Positions 17,018 through 25,889 of a DNA stretch of 64,000 nt are shown here, piece by piece. Position 1 is the first letter of the stretch. Every line of letters begins with the position of its first letter. The notes under the pieces were generated by a model. That model ran no database searches, was not told the DNA's origin, and saw only the letters and a list, made by a program, of their open reading frames with translations. Position numbers and translations under genes: made by a program. Source of the stretch: Micromonospora sp. CP22 (GTDB taxonomy: Bacteria; Actinomycetota; Actinomycetes; Mycobacteriales; Micromonosporaceae); the NCBI RefSeq assembly GCF_009712475.1, contig NZ_VCJO01000004.1, positions 1 through 64,000 of the forward strand, read 5' to 3'.

Positions 17018-17482
17018 GTGCGCGAGCTGAGCGTGGTCGGGGTTCGGGTGGAGTTGCCGAGCAACCAGCCGATCGTCCTGCTCAGGGAGGTCGAGGGTGA
17101 CCGCTATCTGCCGATTTGGATCGGCGCGGTCGAGGCGACGGCGATCGCTTACGAGCAGCAGGGTGTCAAGCCGGCGCGTCCGTTGACCCATGATCTTCTG
17201 CGGGATGTGTTGTCGGCCTTGAAGGCGCCGTTGCAGGCGGTGGAGATCACCGAGTTGAAGGAGAACGTGTTCTTCGCTGATCTGTTGATCGGCGATGGGG
17301 TGCGGGTCTCGGCTCGGCCGAGTGATTCGATCGCTTTGGCGTTGCGGGTTGGTGCGCCGATTCGTTGTGCGGAGCAGGTCCTCAGTGAGGCGGGGATCGT
17401 GATTCCCGACGAGCAGGAGGACGAGGTGGAGAAGTTCCGGGAGTTCTTGGAGCAGGTGCGCCCGGAGGATTTCGCCGGCTGA
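17018..17482 (+). CDS. DUF151 bifunctional nuclease family protein (Rv1829-like)
   Basis: A 154-residue protein of the bifunctional nuclease domain family (DUF151). Typical stretches are NQPIVLLREVEGDRYLPIWI (residues 13-32), PLTHDLLRDVL and ARPSDSIALALR near residue 105. Plant and mycobacterial relatives have been described as nucleases, but the physiological role in actinobacteria is unsettled. The GTG at 17018 has CGGAGG 5 bases upstream and yields the family's usual start (VRELSVVGVRVELP). It lies between the two MerR genes as in mycobacteria. Confidence 0.85.
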   Translation: MRELSVVGVRVELPSNQPIVLLREVEGDRYLPIWIGAVEATAIAYEQQGVKPARPLTHDLLRDVLSALKAPLQAVEITELKENVFFADLLIGDGVRVSARPSDSIALALRVGAPIRCAEQVLSEAGIVIPDEQEDEVEKFREFLEQVRPEDFAG

Positions 17483-17686
17483 GTGCCGGCTGTGCCGGTG
17501 TCGGTGGTGTTTCTGCCGCCGCGCGGGCGGTGACTGTCGGTGATGGTGACGGTCATCGCTGTCGTTGCGCGGCGTGTCGCGACGGTTTCTCCGTGGTAAC
17601 TCCTGGCGGTCGCTATAGGGTTGCCGTGTCGAGGGGTGCGCGTTCCGGAAACGGGGTGTCACCGCACGGACGGGGAGGTTGTCCGG

Positions 17687-18277
17687 ATGTACGAGCCGCG
17701 AAATTCCGATGCGGTGTCGGGTGAGCCGGGTGGGATGCCCGGGTCGGCAACTGACAGTGACGGTGCGGTGGGGTACCGGGGTGTGACGGCCTGCCACGCG
17801 GTGGGGATCAGCTACCGCCAGTTGGATTACTGGGCGCGTACGTCGCTGGTGGTGCCGAGTGTGCGTGACGCGTCGGGTTCCGGTACGCAGCGGTTGTACT
17901 CGTTTCGCGACCTGGTGGTGTTGAAGGTGGTGAAGCGGCTGCTGGACGCCGGGGTGTCGTTGCAGAACATCCGGAAGGCGATCGAGGCGTTGCGGTCGCG
18001 TGGGGTGGACGATCTGGCCGGCATCACGTTGATCTCCGATGGGACGACGGTGTACGAGTGTCGTTCGCCGGAGGAGGTGGTCGACCTGTTGCAGGGCGGC
18101 CAGGGGGTGTTCGGCATCGCGATCGGTGGCGCGTTCAAGGAGATCCAGGGTTCGTTGTCGCATCTTCCGGCGGAGCCGGCGGCGGTGTCGGCCGAGCAGG
18201 GGTCGCCGGAGGTTGTCGAGGGTGGCGCGGTGGCCGACGAGTTGGCGGCGCGGCGGGCCCGGCGGCGGGCGGGTTGA
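17687..18277 (+). CDS. MerR-family regulator (Rv1830/McdR-like)
   Basis: A 196-residue protein with a disordered N-terminus of about 28 residues, then a MerR-type winged helix (ACHAVGISYRQLDYWARTSLV, near residues 35-56, then YSFRDLVVLKVVKRLLDAGV) and a C-terminal helical region rich in Ala, Glu and Arg. The M. tuberculosis orthologue Rv1830 controls cell-cycle and resuscitation genes (established for mycobacteria; inferred here). The ATG at 17687 has GGGGAGG 9 bases upstream. A candidate -10, TATAGG, is at 17614-17619. It is separated from the nuclease gene by 204 bp and so probably has its own promoter. Confidence 0.85.
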   Translation: MYEPRNSDAVSGEPGGMPGSATDSDGAVGYRGVTACHAVGISYRQLDYWARTSLVVPSVRDASGSGTQRLYSFRDLVVLKVVKRLLDAGVSLQNIRKAIEALRSRGVDDLAGITLISDGTTVYECRSPEEVVDLLQGGQGVFGIAIGGAFKEIQGSLSHLPAEPAAVSAEQGSPEVVEGGAVADELAARRARRRAG

Positions 18278-18392
18278 GCTGTTCCACTGTGGCGCTCCGG
18301 TGAGGTCACGCGTCCGTTGAGGTGCCCCGGCACCCGCCGGTGGTGGGGTGGGTCACCGCCAAGGGCGGTCGTCGTCGACGGTGGGGCTGGGG

Positions 18393-18398
18393 CACGAT
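18393..18398 (+). promoter_or_regulatory. Possible leaderless -10 box
   Basis: CACGAT ends 6 nt before the GTG at 18405. The first base departs from TAnnnT, so this is weaker than the other examples in the window. Confidence 0.35.
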
Positions 18399-18404
18399 GG
18401 GTGG

Positions 18405-19265
18405 GTGCAGGAGCTGGTCGAGCCGTTGGCGGGCCTGGTGGCCGCCGGTGAGGTGGTGGTCCTCAGCGGCGCCGGGTTGTCCACCGAGTCGGGCATTCCC
18501 GACTATCGCGGGCCGAGTGGGGTCGCTCGCCGGCACACGCCGATGACGTACCAGATGTTCGTGGCGGACCCGGTGGCGCGTCGACGCTACTGGGCGCGTA
18601 GTCATCTGGGGTGGCGGTTGATCGCTCGGGCGACGCCCAACTCGGGGCATCACGCGGTGGCGCGCCTGCAGCAGGCGGGGCTGGTCAGCGGGATCATCAC
18701 GCAGAACGTCGACGGGTTGCACTCGGCTGCGGGTAGCCGGGCGGTGACGGAGCTGCACGGGCGGCTCGACGTGGTGGTGTGCCTGGGGTGTGGGGGTCGC
18801 ACGTCTCGGGCGGAGTTGGACGGGCGGCTGCGGGCGGCCAATCCCGGGTTCGGTGGGCAGGCGGTCGCGGTCAACCCGGACGGTGACGTGGCGTTGGCGG
18901 AGGAGCAGGTCGCGGCGTTCCGTACGGTCGACTGCCTGGCTTGCGGCGGGTTACTCAAGCCCGATGTGGTGTTCTTCGGTGAGACGGTGCCGGCGGCGCG
19001 GGTGCAGTCGTGCTTCGCGATGGTGGAGCGGGCCCGGTTGCTGCTGGTGTTGGGGTCGTCGTTGACGGTGATGTCGGGGCGTCGGTTCGTGGTGCGGGCG
19101 GCGCGGCGGGGCCTGCCGGTGGTGATCGTCAACCAGGGGCCGACGCGTGGTGACGGGTACGCGTGTCTGCGGGTGGACGCTCCGTTGGGGCGGCTGTTGC
19201 CGGCGGTGGCCGACCGGCTACTCGGTGCCCTCGCGCCGGTGGTGTCGCCCGCTGTGCGCGGGTGA
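18405..19265 (+). CDS. NAD-dependent protein deacylase (sirtuin)
   Basis: A 286-residue sirtuin that removes acyl groups from lysine using NAD. Visible motifs are GAGLSTESGIPDYRG (NAD site, from residue 22), TQNVDGLH (99-106), the catalytic His118 in TELHGRL, and two zinc-binding Cys pairs, CLGCG (126-130) and CLACGG about 60 residues later. The spacing between the pairs is long compared with the E. coli enzyme. The GTG at 18405 was preferred over an ATG 57 bp upstream because the upstream residues do not resemble family N-termini. In mycobacteria the gcv block lacks a sirtuin at this point, so this is a local insertion; by position it might regulate acylation of glycine-cleavage proteins (speculation). 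Confidence 0.88.
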   Translation: MQELVEPLAGLVAAGEVVVLSGAGLSTESGIPDYRGPSGVARRHTPMTYQMFVADPVARRRYWARSHLGWRLIARATPNSGHHAVARLQQAGLVSGIITQNVDGLHSAAGSRAVTELHGRLDVVVCLGCGGRTSRAELDGRLRAANPGFGGQAVAVNPDGDVALAEEQVAAFRTVDCLACGGLLKPDVVFFGETVPAARVQSCFAMVERARLLLVLGSSLTVMSGRRFVVRAARRGLPVVIVNQGPTRGDGYACLRVDAPLGRLLPAVADRLLGALAPVVSPAVRG

Positions 19266-19300
19266 CCAGGGGCTTCGCTGCGGGGCGTCGGGGCCGCTGG

Positions 19301-19306
19301 TAGCGT
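19301..19306 (+). promoter_or_regulatory. Candidate -10 box for the gcvP riboswitch transcript
   Basis: TAGCGT lies 17 nt before the first paired base of the riboswitch, the distance expected for a transcript that begins just ahead of the aptamer. The -35 is weak. Confidence 0.4.
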
Positions 19307-19323
19307 TGATCGTGCCGGTAACA

Positions 19324-19411
19324 CCGACGTGGGAGAGACCGTCTGGCAGTACGGGCGGCGCCGAAGGGGCAAATCCTCCCCGGAACCTCTCAGGCAGAAG
19401 GACCGCGTCGG
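19324..19411 (+). ncRNA. Glycine riboswitch aptamer
   Basis: The conserved core is present in order: GGGAGAGACC (19331-19340), GGCGCCGAAGGGGCAAATCC (from 19356), then AACCTCTCAGGCA and AAGGACCG. The closing stem CCGACG (19324-19329) pairs with CGTCGG (19406-19411). Only one aptamer is recognisable; the usual second glycine aptamer is absent or degenerate in the 80 nt that follow. It precedes gcvP, a classic target, and would raise glycine cleavage when glycine is plentiful. Confidence 0.93.
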
Positions 19412-19422
19412 GTCAGGCACTG

Positions 19423-19495
19423 TGGAGCGCCCGTGGGGTGTGACAGAGGGGGAGGGCCGACCTGTCGACCCCCGCCTGTCGCTGGAGCGCCCATG
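19423..19495 (+). promoter_or_regulatory. Duplicated translation start with intervening hairpin (riboswitch expression platform?)
   Basis: The 13-mer TGGAGCGCCC-RTG occurs twice exactly 60 bp apart: 19423-19435 ending in GTG and 19483-19495 ending in the gcvP ATG. Both starts are in the same frame, 20 codons apart. Between them a hairpin, GACAG-GGGGG with CCCCC-CTGTC (arms 19442-19452 and 19469-19480), abuts the second Shine-Dalgarno (GGAG at 19484-19487). This arrangement may let the glycine aptamer choose between ribosome sites. Confidence 0.5.
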
Positions 19496-22315
19496 AGCAC
19501 AGAGCAGTTCGCTGACCGTCACATCGGTCCCGGCCCGGACGACGAGCGCCGCATGTTGGACGCCGTCGGGTACGCCTCGATCGACGAGTTGATGGATGCG
19601 GCGATCCCTGAGGTGATCCGCTGGCACGGCCGGTTGGATCTGCCGCCGCCGGCTTCCGAGCAGGAGGCGTTGGCGCAGCTGCGGGCGTTGGCGGGCCGTA
19701 ACACGGTGGCCGTGTCGATGATCGGGTTGGGGTATTACGGCACGTACACGCCGGCGGTGATCCGTCGCAACGTGTTGGAGAACCCGGCCTGGTACACGGC
19801 GTACACGCCGTATCAGCCGGAGATCAGCCAGGGGCGGCTGGAGGCGTTGCTGAACTTCCAGACGATGGTGTCCGACCTGACCGGGTTGGGCACCGCGAAC
19901 GCGTCGATGCTGGATGAGGCCACCGCGGCGGCGGAGGCGATGACGTTGGCGCGGCGGGCGTCGAAGACCGGCAGCCGGGTGTACGTGGTCGACGCGGACA
20001 CGCTGCCGCAGACCATCGCGGTGATCGCCGGGCGGGCTGAGCCGCTGGGTGTCGAGGTGCGGGTGCTCGACGTGGATGTGGAGCCGTTGCCGGCGGAGTT
20101 CTTCGGTCTGCACCTGCAGTATCCGGGGGCGAGTGGGGCGGTGCGTGACCATGCGCCGCTGGTCGAGGCCGCCCACGCGGTGGGTGCGCAGGTGACGGTG
20201 GCGGCGGATCTGCTGGCGTTGACGTTGTTGCGGCCGCCGGGGGAGATCGGCGCGGACATCGCGGTCGGCACCACCCAACGGTTCGGGGTGCCGATGGGCT
20301 TCGGTGGGCCGCACGCCGGTTATCTGGCGGTGCGGGCGGGGTTGGAGCGGATGTTGCCGGGCCGGCTGGTCGGGGTGTCCCGGGATGCCGACGGCGCCCC
20401 GGCGTACCGGTTGGCGTTGCAGACCCGTGAGCAGCACATCCGGCGGGAGCGGGCGACCAGCAACATCTGCACCGCGCAGGTGTTGCTGGCGGTGATGGCC
20501 GGCATGTACGCCGTCTACCACGGCCCGGACGGGCTGCGGGAGATCGCGGCGCGTACCCACCGGTCGGCGGCCCGGTTGGCGGCCGGGTTGCGCGCCGGTG
20601 GGGTCGAGGTCGCCGATGTGGCGTTCTTCGACACGGTGGTGGCGCGGGTGCCGGGGCGGGCCGAGCGGGTGGTGGCGCAGGCGCGTCAGCGTGGGGTGAA
20701 CCTGCGGCTGGTCGACGCCGACCGGGTGGGGGTGTCCTGCGACGAGACGACCACGGCGGAGCATCTGGCGGCGGTGTGGGCGGCGTTCGGGGTCGACGGG
20801 GTCGACGGTGAGGTGCCCGAGGGGTTGCCGGCGGGGTTGGCCCGCACCGGTGACTTCCTGACCCATCCGGTGTTCCGTACGCACCGGTCGGAGACGGCGA
20901 TGCTGCGGTACCTGCGTCGTCTGGCGGACTTCGACTACGCCCTGGACCGGGGCATGATCCCGTTGGGGTCGTGCACGATGAAGCTGAACGCCACCGCGGA
21001 GATGGAGCCGGTGAGCTGGCCGGAGTTCGCGCACATCCATCCGTTGGCTCCGGCGGAGCAGACCGTCGGCTACCGGGAGTTGGTCGCCGAGTTGGAGGGG
21101 TGGCTGGCGGAGGTCACCGGCTACGACGCGGTGAGTGTGCAACCCAACGCGGGGTCGCAGGGGGAGTTGGCGGGGCTGTTGGCGATCCGTGCCTGGCATC
21201 GCAGTCGGGGTGAGCGGCATCGGGACGTGTGTCTGATTCCGTCGTCGGCGCATGGCACCAACGCGGCCAGCGCGGTGATGGCCGGGATGCGGGTGGTGGT
21301 GGTCGGCTGTGACGCCGACGGCAACGTCGACCTGGTGGACCTGGACGCGAAGATCGACGCGCATCGGGACTCCCTGGCGGCGATCATGGTGACGTATCCG
21401 TCGACGCACGGGGTGTACGAGACGGGTATCGCGTCGTTGTGCGCGAAGGTGCACGACGCGGGTGGGCAGGTGTATGTCGACGGGGCGAACCTCAACGCGT
21501 TGGTGGGGTTCGCCCGGCCGGGCCGGTTCGGGGCGGACGTGTCGCATCTGAACCTGCACAAGACGTTCTGCATTCCGCACGGTGGTGGCGGGCCGGGGGT
21601 GGGTCCGGTGGCGGTGCGGGCGCATCTGGCGCCGTTCCTGCCGGGTGATCCGGCTGGGGTGCCGGTCGAGGGGCGGCCGGCGATCGCGGCGGCCCGGTAC
21701 GGGTCGGCGGGGATCCTGCCGATTCCGTGGGCGTATCTGCGGATGATGGGTGCCGACGGGTTGGCTCGGGCGACCGGGGTGGCGGTGTTGGCGGCGAACT
21801 ATGTGGCGGCGCGGCTGCGGGATCACTTCCCGGTGCTGTATGCGGGCAACAAGGGTCTCGTCGCGCACGAGTGCATCCTGGATCTGCGGCCGTTGACGAA
21901 GGCGACCGGGGTGAGTGTCGACGATGTGGCCAAGCGGCTCATCGACTACGGGTTCCACGCGCCGACGATGTCGTTCCCGGTGGCGGGGACGTTGATGGTG
22001 GAGCCGACGGAGAGTGAGGACCTGGCCGAGTTGGACCGGTTCTGCGATGCGATGATCGCGATCCGGGCGGAGATCGACATGGTGGGTTCCGGCCAGTGGC
22101 CGGCCGGGGACAATCCGCTGCGCAACGCGCCGCACACGGCGGCGATGGTCGGCGGTGACGACTGGTCGCACCCGTATCCGAGGTCGGTGGGTGGGTGGCC
22201 GGCCGGGGTGAACCGGGTGGGGAAGTACTGGCCGCCGGTGCGCCGGGTCGACGGCGGGTACGGCGACCGGAACCTGGTCTGCTCGTGCCCGTCACCGCAG
22301 GCGTACGAGAGCTGA
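19493..22315 (+). CDS. gcvP: Glycine dehydrogenase (decarboxylating), P protein
   Basis: A 940-residue PLP enzyme that decarboxylates glycine and transfers the aminomethyl group to the lipoyl arm of GcvH. It is the single-chain form, N- and C-terminal halves fused. The start [18 protein letters not shown] is typical; the N-half contains [20 protein letters not shown] and the PLP lysine in the C-half is Lys690 in [17 protein letters not shown]. Expression is probably controlled by the glycine riboswitch just upstream. The ATG at 19493 is preferred, although an in-frame GTG 60 bp upstream has an identical ribosome-binding context. A large terminator-like structure follows at 22330. Confidence 0.96.
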   Translation: MSTEQFADRHIGPGPDDERRMLDAVGYASIDELMDAAIPEVIRWHGRLDLPPPASEQEALAQLRALAGRNTVAVSMIGLGYYGTYTPAVIRRNVLENPAWYTAYTPYQPEISQGRLEALLNFQTMVSDLTGLGTANASMLDEATAAAEAMTLARRASKTGSRVYVVDADTLPQTIAVIAGRAEPLGVEVRVLDVDVEPLPAEFFGLHLQYPGASGAVRDHAPLVEAAHAVGAQVTVAADLLALTLLRPPGEIGADIAVGTTQRFGVPMGFGGPHAGYLAVRAGLERMLPGRLVGVSRDADGAPAYRLALQTREQHIRRERATSNICTAQVLLAVMAGMYAVYHGPDGLREIAARTHRSAARLAAGLRAGGVEVADVAFFDTVVARVPGRAERVVAQARQRGVNLRLVDADRVGVSCDETTTAEHLAAVWAAFGVDGVDGEVPEGLPAGLARTGDFLTHPVFRTHRSETAMLRYLRRLADFDYALDRGMIPLGSCTMKLNATAEMEPVSWPEFAHIHPLAPAEQTVGYRELVAELEGWLAEVTGYDAVSVQPNAGSQGELAGLLAIRAWHRSRGERHRDVCLIPSSAHGTNAASAVMAGMRVVVVGCDADGNVDLVDLDAKIDAHRDSLAAIMVTYPSTHGVYETGIASLCAKVHDAGGQVYVDGANLNALVGFARPGRFGADVSHLNLHKTFCIPHGGGGPGVGPVAVRAHLAPFLPGDPAGVPVEGRPAIAAARYGSAGILPIPWAYLRMMGADGLARATGVAVLAANYVAARLRDHFPVLYAGNKGLVAHECILDLRPLTKATGVSVDDVAKRLIDYGFHAPTMSFPVAGTLMVEPTESEDLAELDRFCDAMIAIRAEIDMVGSGQWPAGDNPLRNAPHTAAMVGGDDWSHPYPRSVGGWPAGVNRVGKYWPPVRRVDGGYGDRNLVCSCPSPQAYES

Positions 22316-22329
22316 CCGGGGTCGGTACC

Positions 22330-22382
22330 GCGCCGACCTGGTCGCGGCGGCCTCCGTCGGGGAGGTTAGCCTGGGTCGGCGC
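22330..22382. terminator. Terminator between convergent gcvP and DUF5999 gene
   Basis: A 9-bp perfect outer stem GCGCCGACC (22330-22338) with GGTCGGCGC (22374-22382) and an inner stem CCTCC (22351-22355) with GGAGG (22361-22365). It is placed between converging genes, so it can act in both directions. Confidence 0.65.
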
Positions 22383-22414
22383 GGGAAGACGTCGTGACGG
22401 ATCGTGATGTCGGG

Positions 22415-22615
22415 TCAGGCGGCGAGTGCGTGTCGGGCGGGGCCTCGGTGCGGTGCGATGCTGCTGCCGTCGGGCAGCAGTTCGCCGGTGTCCTCGAAGA
22501 CGATGACTCCGTTGCAGAGCAGGCTCCAGCCCTGTTCACGGAAGCAGGCGATGACCCTGGCGGCTTCCCGGTCGGTCGCTTCGGCGGAGGGGCAGGTGGG
22601 TTGGTGCTGGCACAT
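22415..22615 (-). CDS. DUF5999 family small protein
   Basis: A 66-residue actinobacterial protein of the DUF5999 family, recognised by the start MCQHQPTCPSAEATDREAA and the strongly conserved core QGWSLLCNGVIVFEDTGELL, ending with a short basic tail. Three cysteines (CQHQ, C in TCPS, LLCNG) could bind metal, but this is inference. The function is unknown. I use the ATG at 22615, which has GGAG 7 bases upstream and matches the usual family N-terminus; an in-frame ATG at 22648 would add 11 residues including another Cys. Confidence 0.75.
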   Translation of the reverse strand: MCQHQPTCPSAEATDREAARVIACFREQGWSLLCNGVIVFEDTGELLPDGSSIAPHRGPARHALAA

Positions 22616-22738
22616 CGGGTTCTCCGGACTGTGGGGGCACTGTGTCATGGTTCACATGACCAGTGACGCACAGTACCAAGCGGAAGCGCGCCGCATCGAC
22701 CAGTTGTCCGCGTGGTGCGTGGGAAATCCGCTGAACGG

Positions 22739-23920
22739 ATGAGCATGAACCGCCCAGACGTCGTGGAAGCGCTCCCACGGATGGTTGTCGATCCACCCGG
22801 CGTTCCCGCCGCATGCCGTGGCCGACTCACCGAACACGCCCGCTGGCAGTGGCGCCCCGCCGACGGCGGCGACCCCGCCACACACGTCGAACAGTTCCTC
22901 GCCGACCACGGCCTGCACCCGACGGACCAGAGCCGCCCCGCACGCCCCCACCCCCACGGCATCTGCGGGGCCGCCCTCTACGTCTCCGCCGCCGCCGGAG
23001 CCGTCCTCGCCGGCGGCGCACCCGGCGCACCCAACCCCGCCGACCTGCCCGAGGTCGCCGTCGTCGTCTACGAACACACCGACCCACCCACCCACCACCG
23101 GCTGCCACCACCACCCTGGTGGCACGGCCCCTGGACCGAGAGCTGGAGCCCCCGCCAACACGCCGAGGCCGTCACCGCGATCCGCCGAGCCATCGGCCAC
23201 GGCGACGTCTACCAGGTCAACCTCGTCGGACACGCCAGCGCCCCCTACACCGGCGACCCGCTGCCCGCCCTGACCCGCCTCGGCCACCTACCCGGAGCCC
23301 GCTACGGCGGCGTGCTCACCGGACCCGGCTGGGCCATCGGCTGCGCCAGCCCCGAAACCCTCATCGAACTACGCCACCGCACCCTCACCACCCGCCCCAT
23401 CAAAGGCACCCGCCCCGCCACCACCGCCGGCCGCGTCGACCTGCTCACCTCCGCCAAGGAACGCGCCGAACACATCATGATCGTCGACCTGGAACGCAAC
23501 GACCTGGCCCGCGTCGCCCGCACCGGCAGCGTCCGCGTCGACGACCTGTTCGCCGTACGCCGCTGGTGTGACCTGTGGCAGGCCGAATCCACCATCCGCG
23601 CCGACATCGCCGACGGACTCGGCCTGGCCGACCTGCTACGCGCCGTGTGCCCCGGCGGCTCGGTCACCGGCGCACCCAAACTGGCCGCCCTGGACCACAT
23701 CGCCGCCCTGGAACCCGTCGGCCGAGGCGCCGGCATGGGCGCCCTCGGCTGGGTCGGCCCCGACCACCTCGACCTCGGCCTGACCATCCGCACCGCCGCC
23801 GTCGACGGCACCGCCGTGCACGTGTGGGCCGGCGGCGGCATCACCTGGGACAGCGACCCGGACGCCGAAGTCGCCGAAGCCGCCGCCAAGACCACCCCGG
23901 TACGCGCCGCCCTCACCTGA
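22739..23920 (+). CDS. Chorismate-binding enzyme, aminodeoxychorismate synthase component I-like
   Basis: A 393-residue member of the anthranilate synthase/PabB/isochorismate synthase family. The C-terminal two thirds carry the signature: HGDVYQVNLVGHA, GCASPETLIELR, TRPIKGTRPA, KERAEHIMIVDLERNDLARV and PGGSVTGAPKLAAL. The PIKGT with a Lys suggests a PabB-type enzyme that forms an aminated chorismate (the Lys acts as nucleophile in PabB), so a role in folate synthesis is most likely. It is shorter than E. coli PabB, with a reduced N-terminal domain. No partner amidotransferase (PabA) is in the window. The start is uncertain: ATG at 22739 or 22745. Confidence 0.8.
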   Translation: MSMNRPDVVEALPRMVVDPPGVPAACRGRLTEHARWQWRPADGGDPATHVEQFLADHGLHPTDQSRPARPHPHGICGAALYVSAAAGAVLAGGAPGAPNPADLPEVAVVVYEHTDPPTHHRLPPPPWWHGPWTESWSPRQHAEAVTAIRRAIGHGDVYQVNLVGHASAPYTGDPLPALTRLGHLPGARYGGVLTGPGWAIGCASPETLIELRHRTLTTRPIKGTRPATTAGRVDLLTSAKERAEHIMIVDLERNDLARVARTGSVRVDDLFAVRRWCDLWQAESTIRADIADGLGLADLLRAVCPGGSVTGAPKLAALDHIAALEPVGRGAGMGALGWVGPDHLDLGLTIRTAAVDGTAVHVWAGGGITWDSDPDAEVAEAAAKTTPVRAALT

Positions 23921-23960
23921 GCACACACCGCCGGTCCCGCACCCGACACCGTCGACCCGA

Positions 23961-23966
23961 TAGCCT
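23961..23966 (+). promoter_or_regulatory. Leaderless -10 box
   Basis: TAGCCT ends 7 nt before the ATG of the deformylase gene at 23974; no Shine-Dalgarno is present. Confidence 0.5.
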
Positions 23967-23973
23967 TGCCGAC

Positions 23974-24480
23974 ATGACCATGCGGGACATCCGAATCATC
24001 GGCGACCCGGTGCTACGCACCCCCAGCGAAGCGGTCACCAGCTTCGACGCGGAACTGCGTACGCTGGTCACCGACCTGATGGACACCCTGCTCGGCGCAC
24101 CCGGCCGCGCCGGGGTCGCCGCCCCCCAGATCGGCGTCAACGTCCAGGTCTTCGTCTACGACGCCGACGGCCACCGCGGCCACATGGTCAACCCCACGCT
24201 CGAACTGTCCGACGAACTCCAGGACGACGACGAGGGCTGCCTGTCCATCCCCGGCCTCTACTTCCCGACCCCCCGCGCCCTGCACGCCACCGCCCACGGC
24301 TTCGACCAACACGGCGAACCGTTGACCATCGCCGGCAGCGGCTTCCTCGCCCGCGCCCTGCAACACGAGACCGACCACCTGCACGGCCGGCTCTACGTCG
24401 ACGCCCTGCGAGGCGAGGTCCGCCGCCGCGCCCTGCGGGAGATCCGCGCCGGACGCTTCGACTCACCCCGCCGCCGCTGA
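23974..24480 (+). CDS. def: Peptide deformylase
   Basis: A 168-residue metalloenzyme that removes the formyl group from new polypeptides. Motif 1 reads RAGVAAPQ (45-52), with Arg where most enzymes have the first Gly of GxGxAAxQ; motif 2 is EGCLSIPG with metal ligand Cys89; motif 3 is HETDH (131-135). Arg45 is a departure worth noting, though the catalytic residues are intact. The gene is probably transcribed leaderless. Its last 18 bases overlap the end of the convergent acetyltransferase gene. Confidence 0.92.
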   Translation: MTMRDIRIIGDPVLRTPSEAVTSFDAELRTLVTDLMDTLLGAPGRAGVAAPQIGVNVQVFVYDADGHRGHMVNPTLELSDELQDDDEGCLSIPGLYFPTPRALHATAHGFDQHGEPLTIAGSGFLARALQHETDHLHGRLYVDALRGEVRRRALREIRAGRFDSPRRR

Positions 24481-25032
24481 CTCCTCCCACTGCTGCCGGG
24501 TGATCTCGTACTCCACCTCACCGTGCTCCATGCCGGGCAGCGGATCCGGCCACGACTGGTGGAAGGTCCGCACATGGCGCATCCCCACCGCCGCCATCGT
24601 CGCCCGCGACGCCACGTTCACCGCCATCGTCTCCGCGAAGATCCGCCCCAGCCCCAGGTCGACGAAACCGTGCCGGATCAACTCCCGGGCCCCCTCGCTG
24701 CCCAACCCACGCCGCCACCACTTACGCGCCAACCGGTAACCCAACTCGGCCTGACCCTCCACCGGCCCCTGGTCGGCACGCCGCGGCGGCTCCAACAACC
24801 ACCAGCCGACGAACTCACCATCGACCAGACCAGCCCAGAACCCCAACCCCGGCGCCTGCTCGGCCAACGCCAACCGTCGCCGATGCGACCGGCGAACCTG
24901 CTCAGCCGAACACACCGGCCCCAGAAAACGCATCACCTCCGGGTCCGCGTCCAACGCGATCTCACCGTCCAGGTGCTCATCCGCCAACGGCACCAGCGAA
25001 AGCCGGGCGGTCCGCAACGTCGCCTGAGTCAT
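24463..25032 (-). CDS. GNAT acetyltransferase, RimJ/RimL type
   Basis: A 189-residue N-acetyltransferase of the type that acetylates N-termini or small amines. The opening TLRTARLSLVPLADEHLDGE, the central ELGYRLARKWWRRGLGSEGA (acetyl-CoA-binding loop) and the closing AVNVASRATMAAVGMRHVR are characteristic. The true substrate is unknown. The ATG at 25032 is chosen because similarity begins there; CAGAAT 6 nt upstream is a possible leaderless -10. Its 3' end overlaps def by 18 bp tail to tail. Confidence 0.8.
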   Translation of the reverse strand: MTQATLRTARLSLVPLADEHLDGEIALDADPEVMRFLGPVCSAEQVRRSHRRRLALAEQAPGLGFWAGLVDGEFVGWWLLEPPRRADQGPVEGQAELGYRLARKWWRRGLGSEGARELIRHGFVDLGLGRIFAETMAVNVASRATMAAVGMRHVRTFHQSWPDPLPGMEHGEVEYEITRQQWEESAAAG

Positions 25033-25038
25033 CCGCGC

Positions 25039-25044
25039 ATTCTG
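25039..25044 (-). promoter_or_regulatory. Possible leaderless -10 box
   Basis: CAGAAT (minus strand) lies 6 nt before the ATG at 25032. It keeps the A and final T of the motif but not the first T. Confidence 0.3.
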
Positions 25045-25079
25045 CCCACCACCGCCGCGCCGACGCGACCGAAAAACCG

Positions 25080-25856
25080 TCACCCGCCGACCGCGCTCAG
25101 GTCGAACTCCTCGTAGTCGGCGACCCGAAGGAAACCCAACCGCTCATACAGCCGCACCGCCGCGACATTGTCCGCCTTCACGTTCAACGTCACATGCTCC
25201 ACCTCGGACCGCAGCAACCCACACAGCCGCGCCACCGCCGCCGCGGCCAACCCCCGCCCACGCCACGCCGGATGCGTCGTCACATTCCCCAACGCCGCCA
25301 CCCGATAGGTGGGGGAGTACACATGCACCCCCGCCACCGCCACCAACCCGCCACCGGCCCACACACCCACATACCGGCCCGTGTCGACCATCCGGGCGTC
25401 GAACCAGTTACCCGGATACGCCACCTCGTACAGCTCACGCAACGCCGGCAGATGCGCCCGACCGAGCACCTCCCCGGCGGCCTCCACCGCCGCCAACCGG
25501 TCCGCACGCGTCAACGCCATCTTCAGATGCACCCCCGCCGACGCCACCCGGAACACGCCCGCCAACGCGGCGTCCAACCCGGGGGACAGATGCGCCCACA
25601 ACCGCGCCGGCAACACCGGCGCCACCTCACCCAACAGCGCGGCCACCTCGGCGAGACCCTCCGGCCCCGCCAACGCCACCAACGTCGGTGGCCGCGCCCC
25701 GTGATACAGCAACGCCACCGCATCACCCCGACGAAACCACGAGGTGTACGGCCAGAAGAACTCGTCCAGATCACCCAACTCGTAGGCGTGCAACTGCGGA
25801 TCCTTGCCCAGCAGCCCCGCCAACACGCTGCGATCGTGTTCCGCGCGTACCAGCAT
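25080..25856 (-). CDS. GNAT acetyltransferase with N-terminal extension
   Basis: A 258-residue protein whose C-terminal half is a GNAT domain: GLVAVAGVHVYSPTYRVAAL, the acetyl-CoA loop THPAWRGRGLAAAAVARL and the closing NVKADNVAAVRLYERLGF. The N-terminal half (residues 1-130) has no GNAT motifs of its own but begins with HAYELGDLDEFFWPYTSWF, as in a known actinobacterial subgroup. The substrate is unknown. It lies 47 bp upstream of the other acetyltransferase on the same strand, and GACGAT sits 6 nt before its ATG. Confidence 0.78.
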   Translation of the reverse strand: MLVRAEHDRSVLAGLLGKDPQLHAYELGDLDEFFWPYTSWFRRGDAVALLYHGARPPTLVALAGPEGLAEVAALLGEVAPVLPARLWAHLSPGLDAALAGVFRVASAGVHLKMALTRADRLAAVEAAGEVLGRAHLPALRELYEVAYPGNWFDARMVDTGRYVGVWAGGGLVAVAGVHVYSPTYRVAALGNVTTHPAWRGRGLAAAAVARLCGLLRSEVEHVTLNVKADNVAAVRLYERLGFLRVADYEEFDLSAVGG

Positions 25857-25862
25857 CCGTCG

Positions 25863-25868
25863 ATCGTC
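25863..25868 (-). promoter_or_regulatory. Possible leaderless -10 box
   Basis: GACGAT (minus strand) lies 6 nt before the ATG at 25856. Confidence 0.35.
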
Positions 25869-25889
25869 ACACGATCGACCAGCCCACCC

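Noticed and set aside
19412-19480. Second glycine aptamer after the first
   Set aside because: The sequence lacks the GGAGAG and GCGCCGAAGG core; only a GC hairpin and duplicated start are seen.
18650-22171. A 1173-codon open frame on the minus strand opposite the sirtuin and gcvP genes
   Set aside because: It is a shadow of strong third-position GC bias; the sequence is rich in Arg, His and Pro with no domain, and the plus-strand genes are certain.
22813-23571. Arg/Pro-rich plus-strand frame inside the chorismate-binding gene
   Set aside because: Shadow frame of a high-GC gene, with no recognisable fold.
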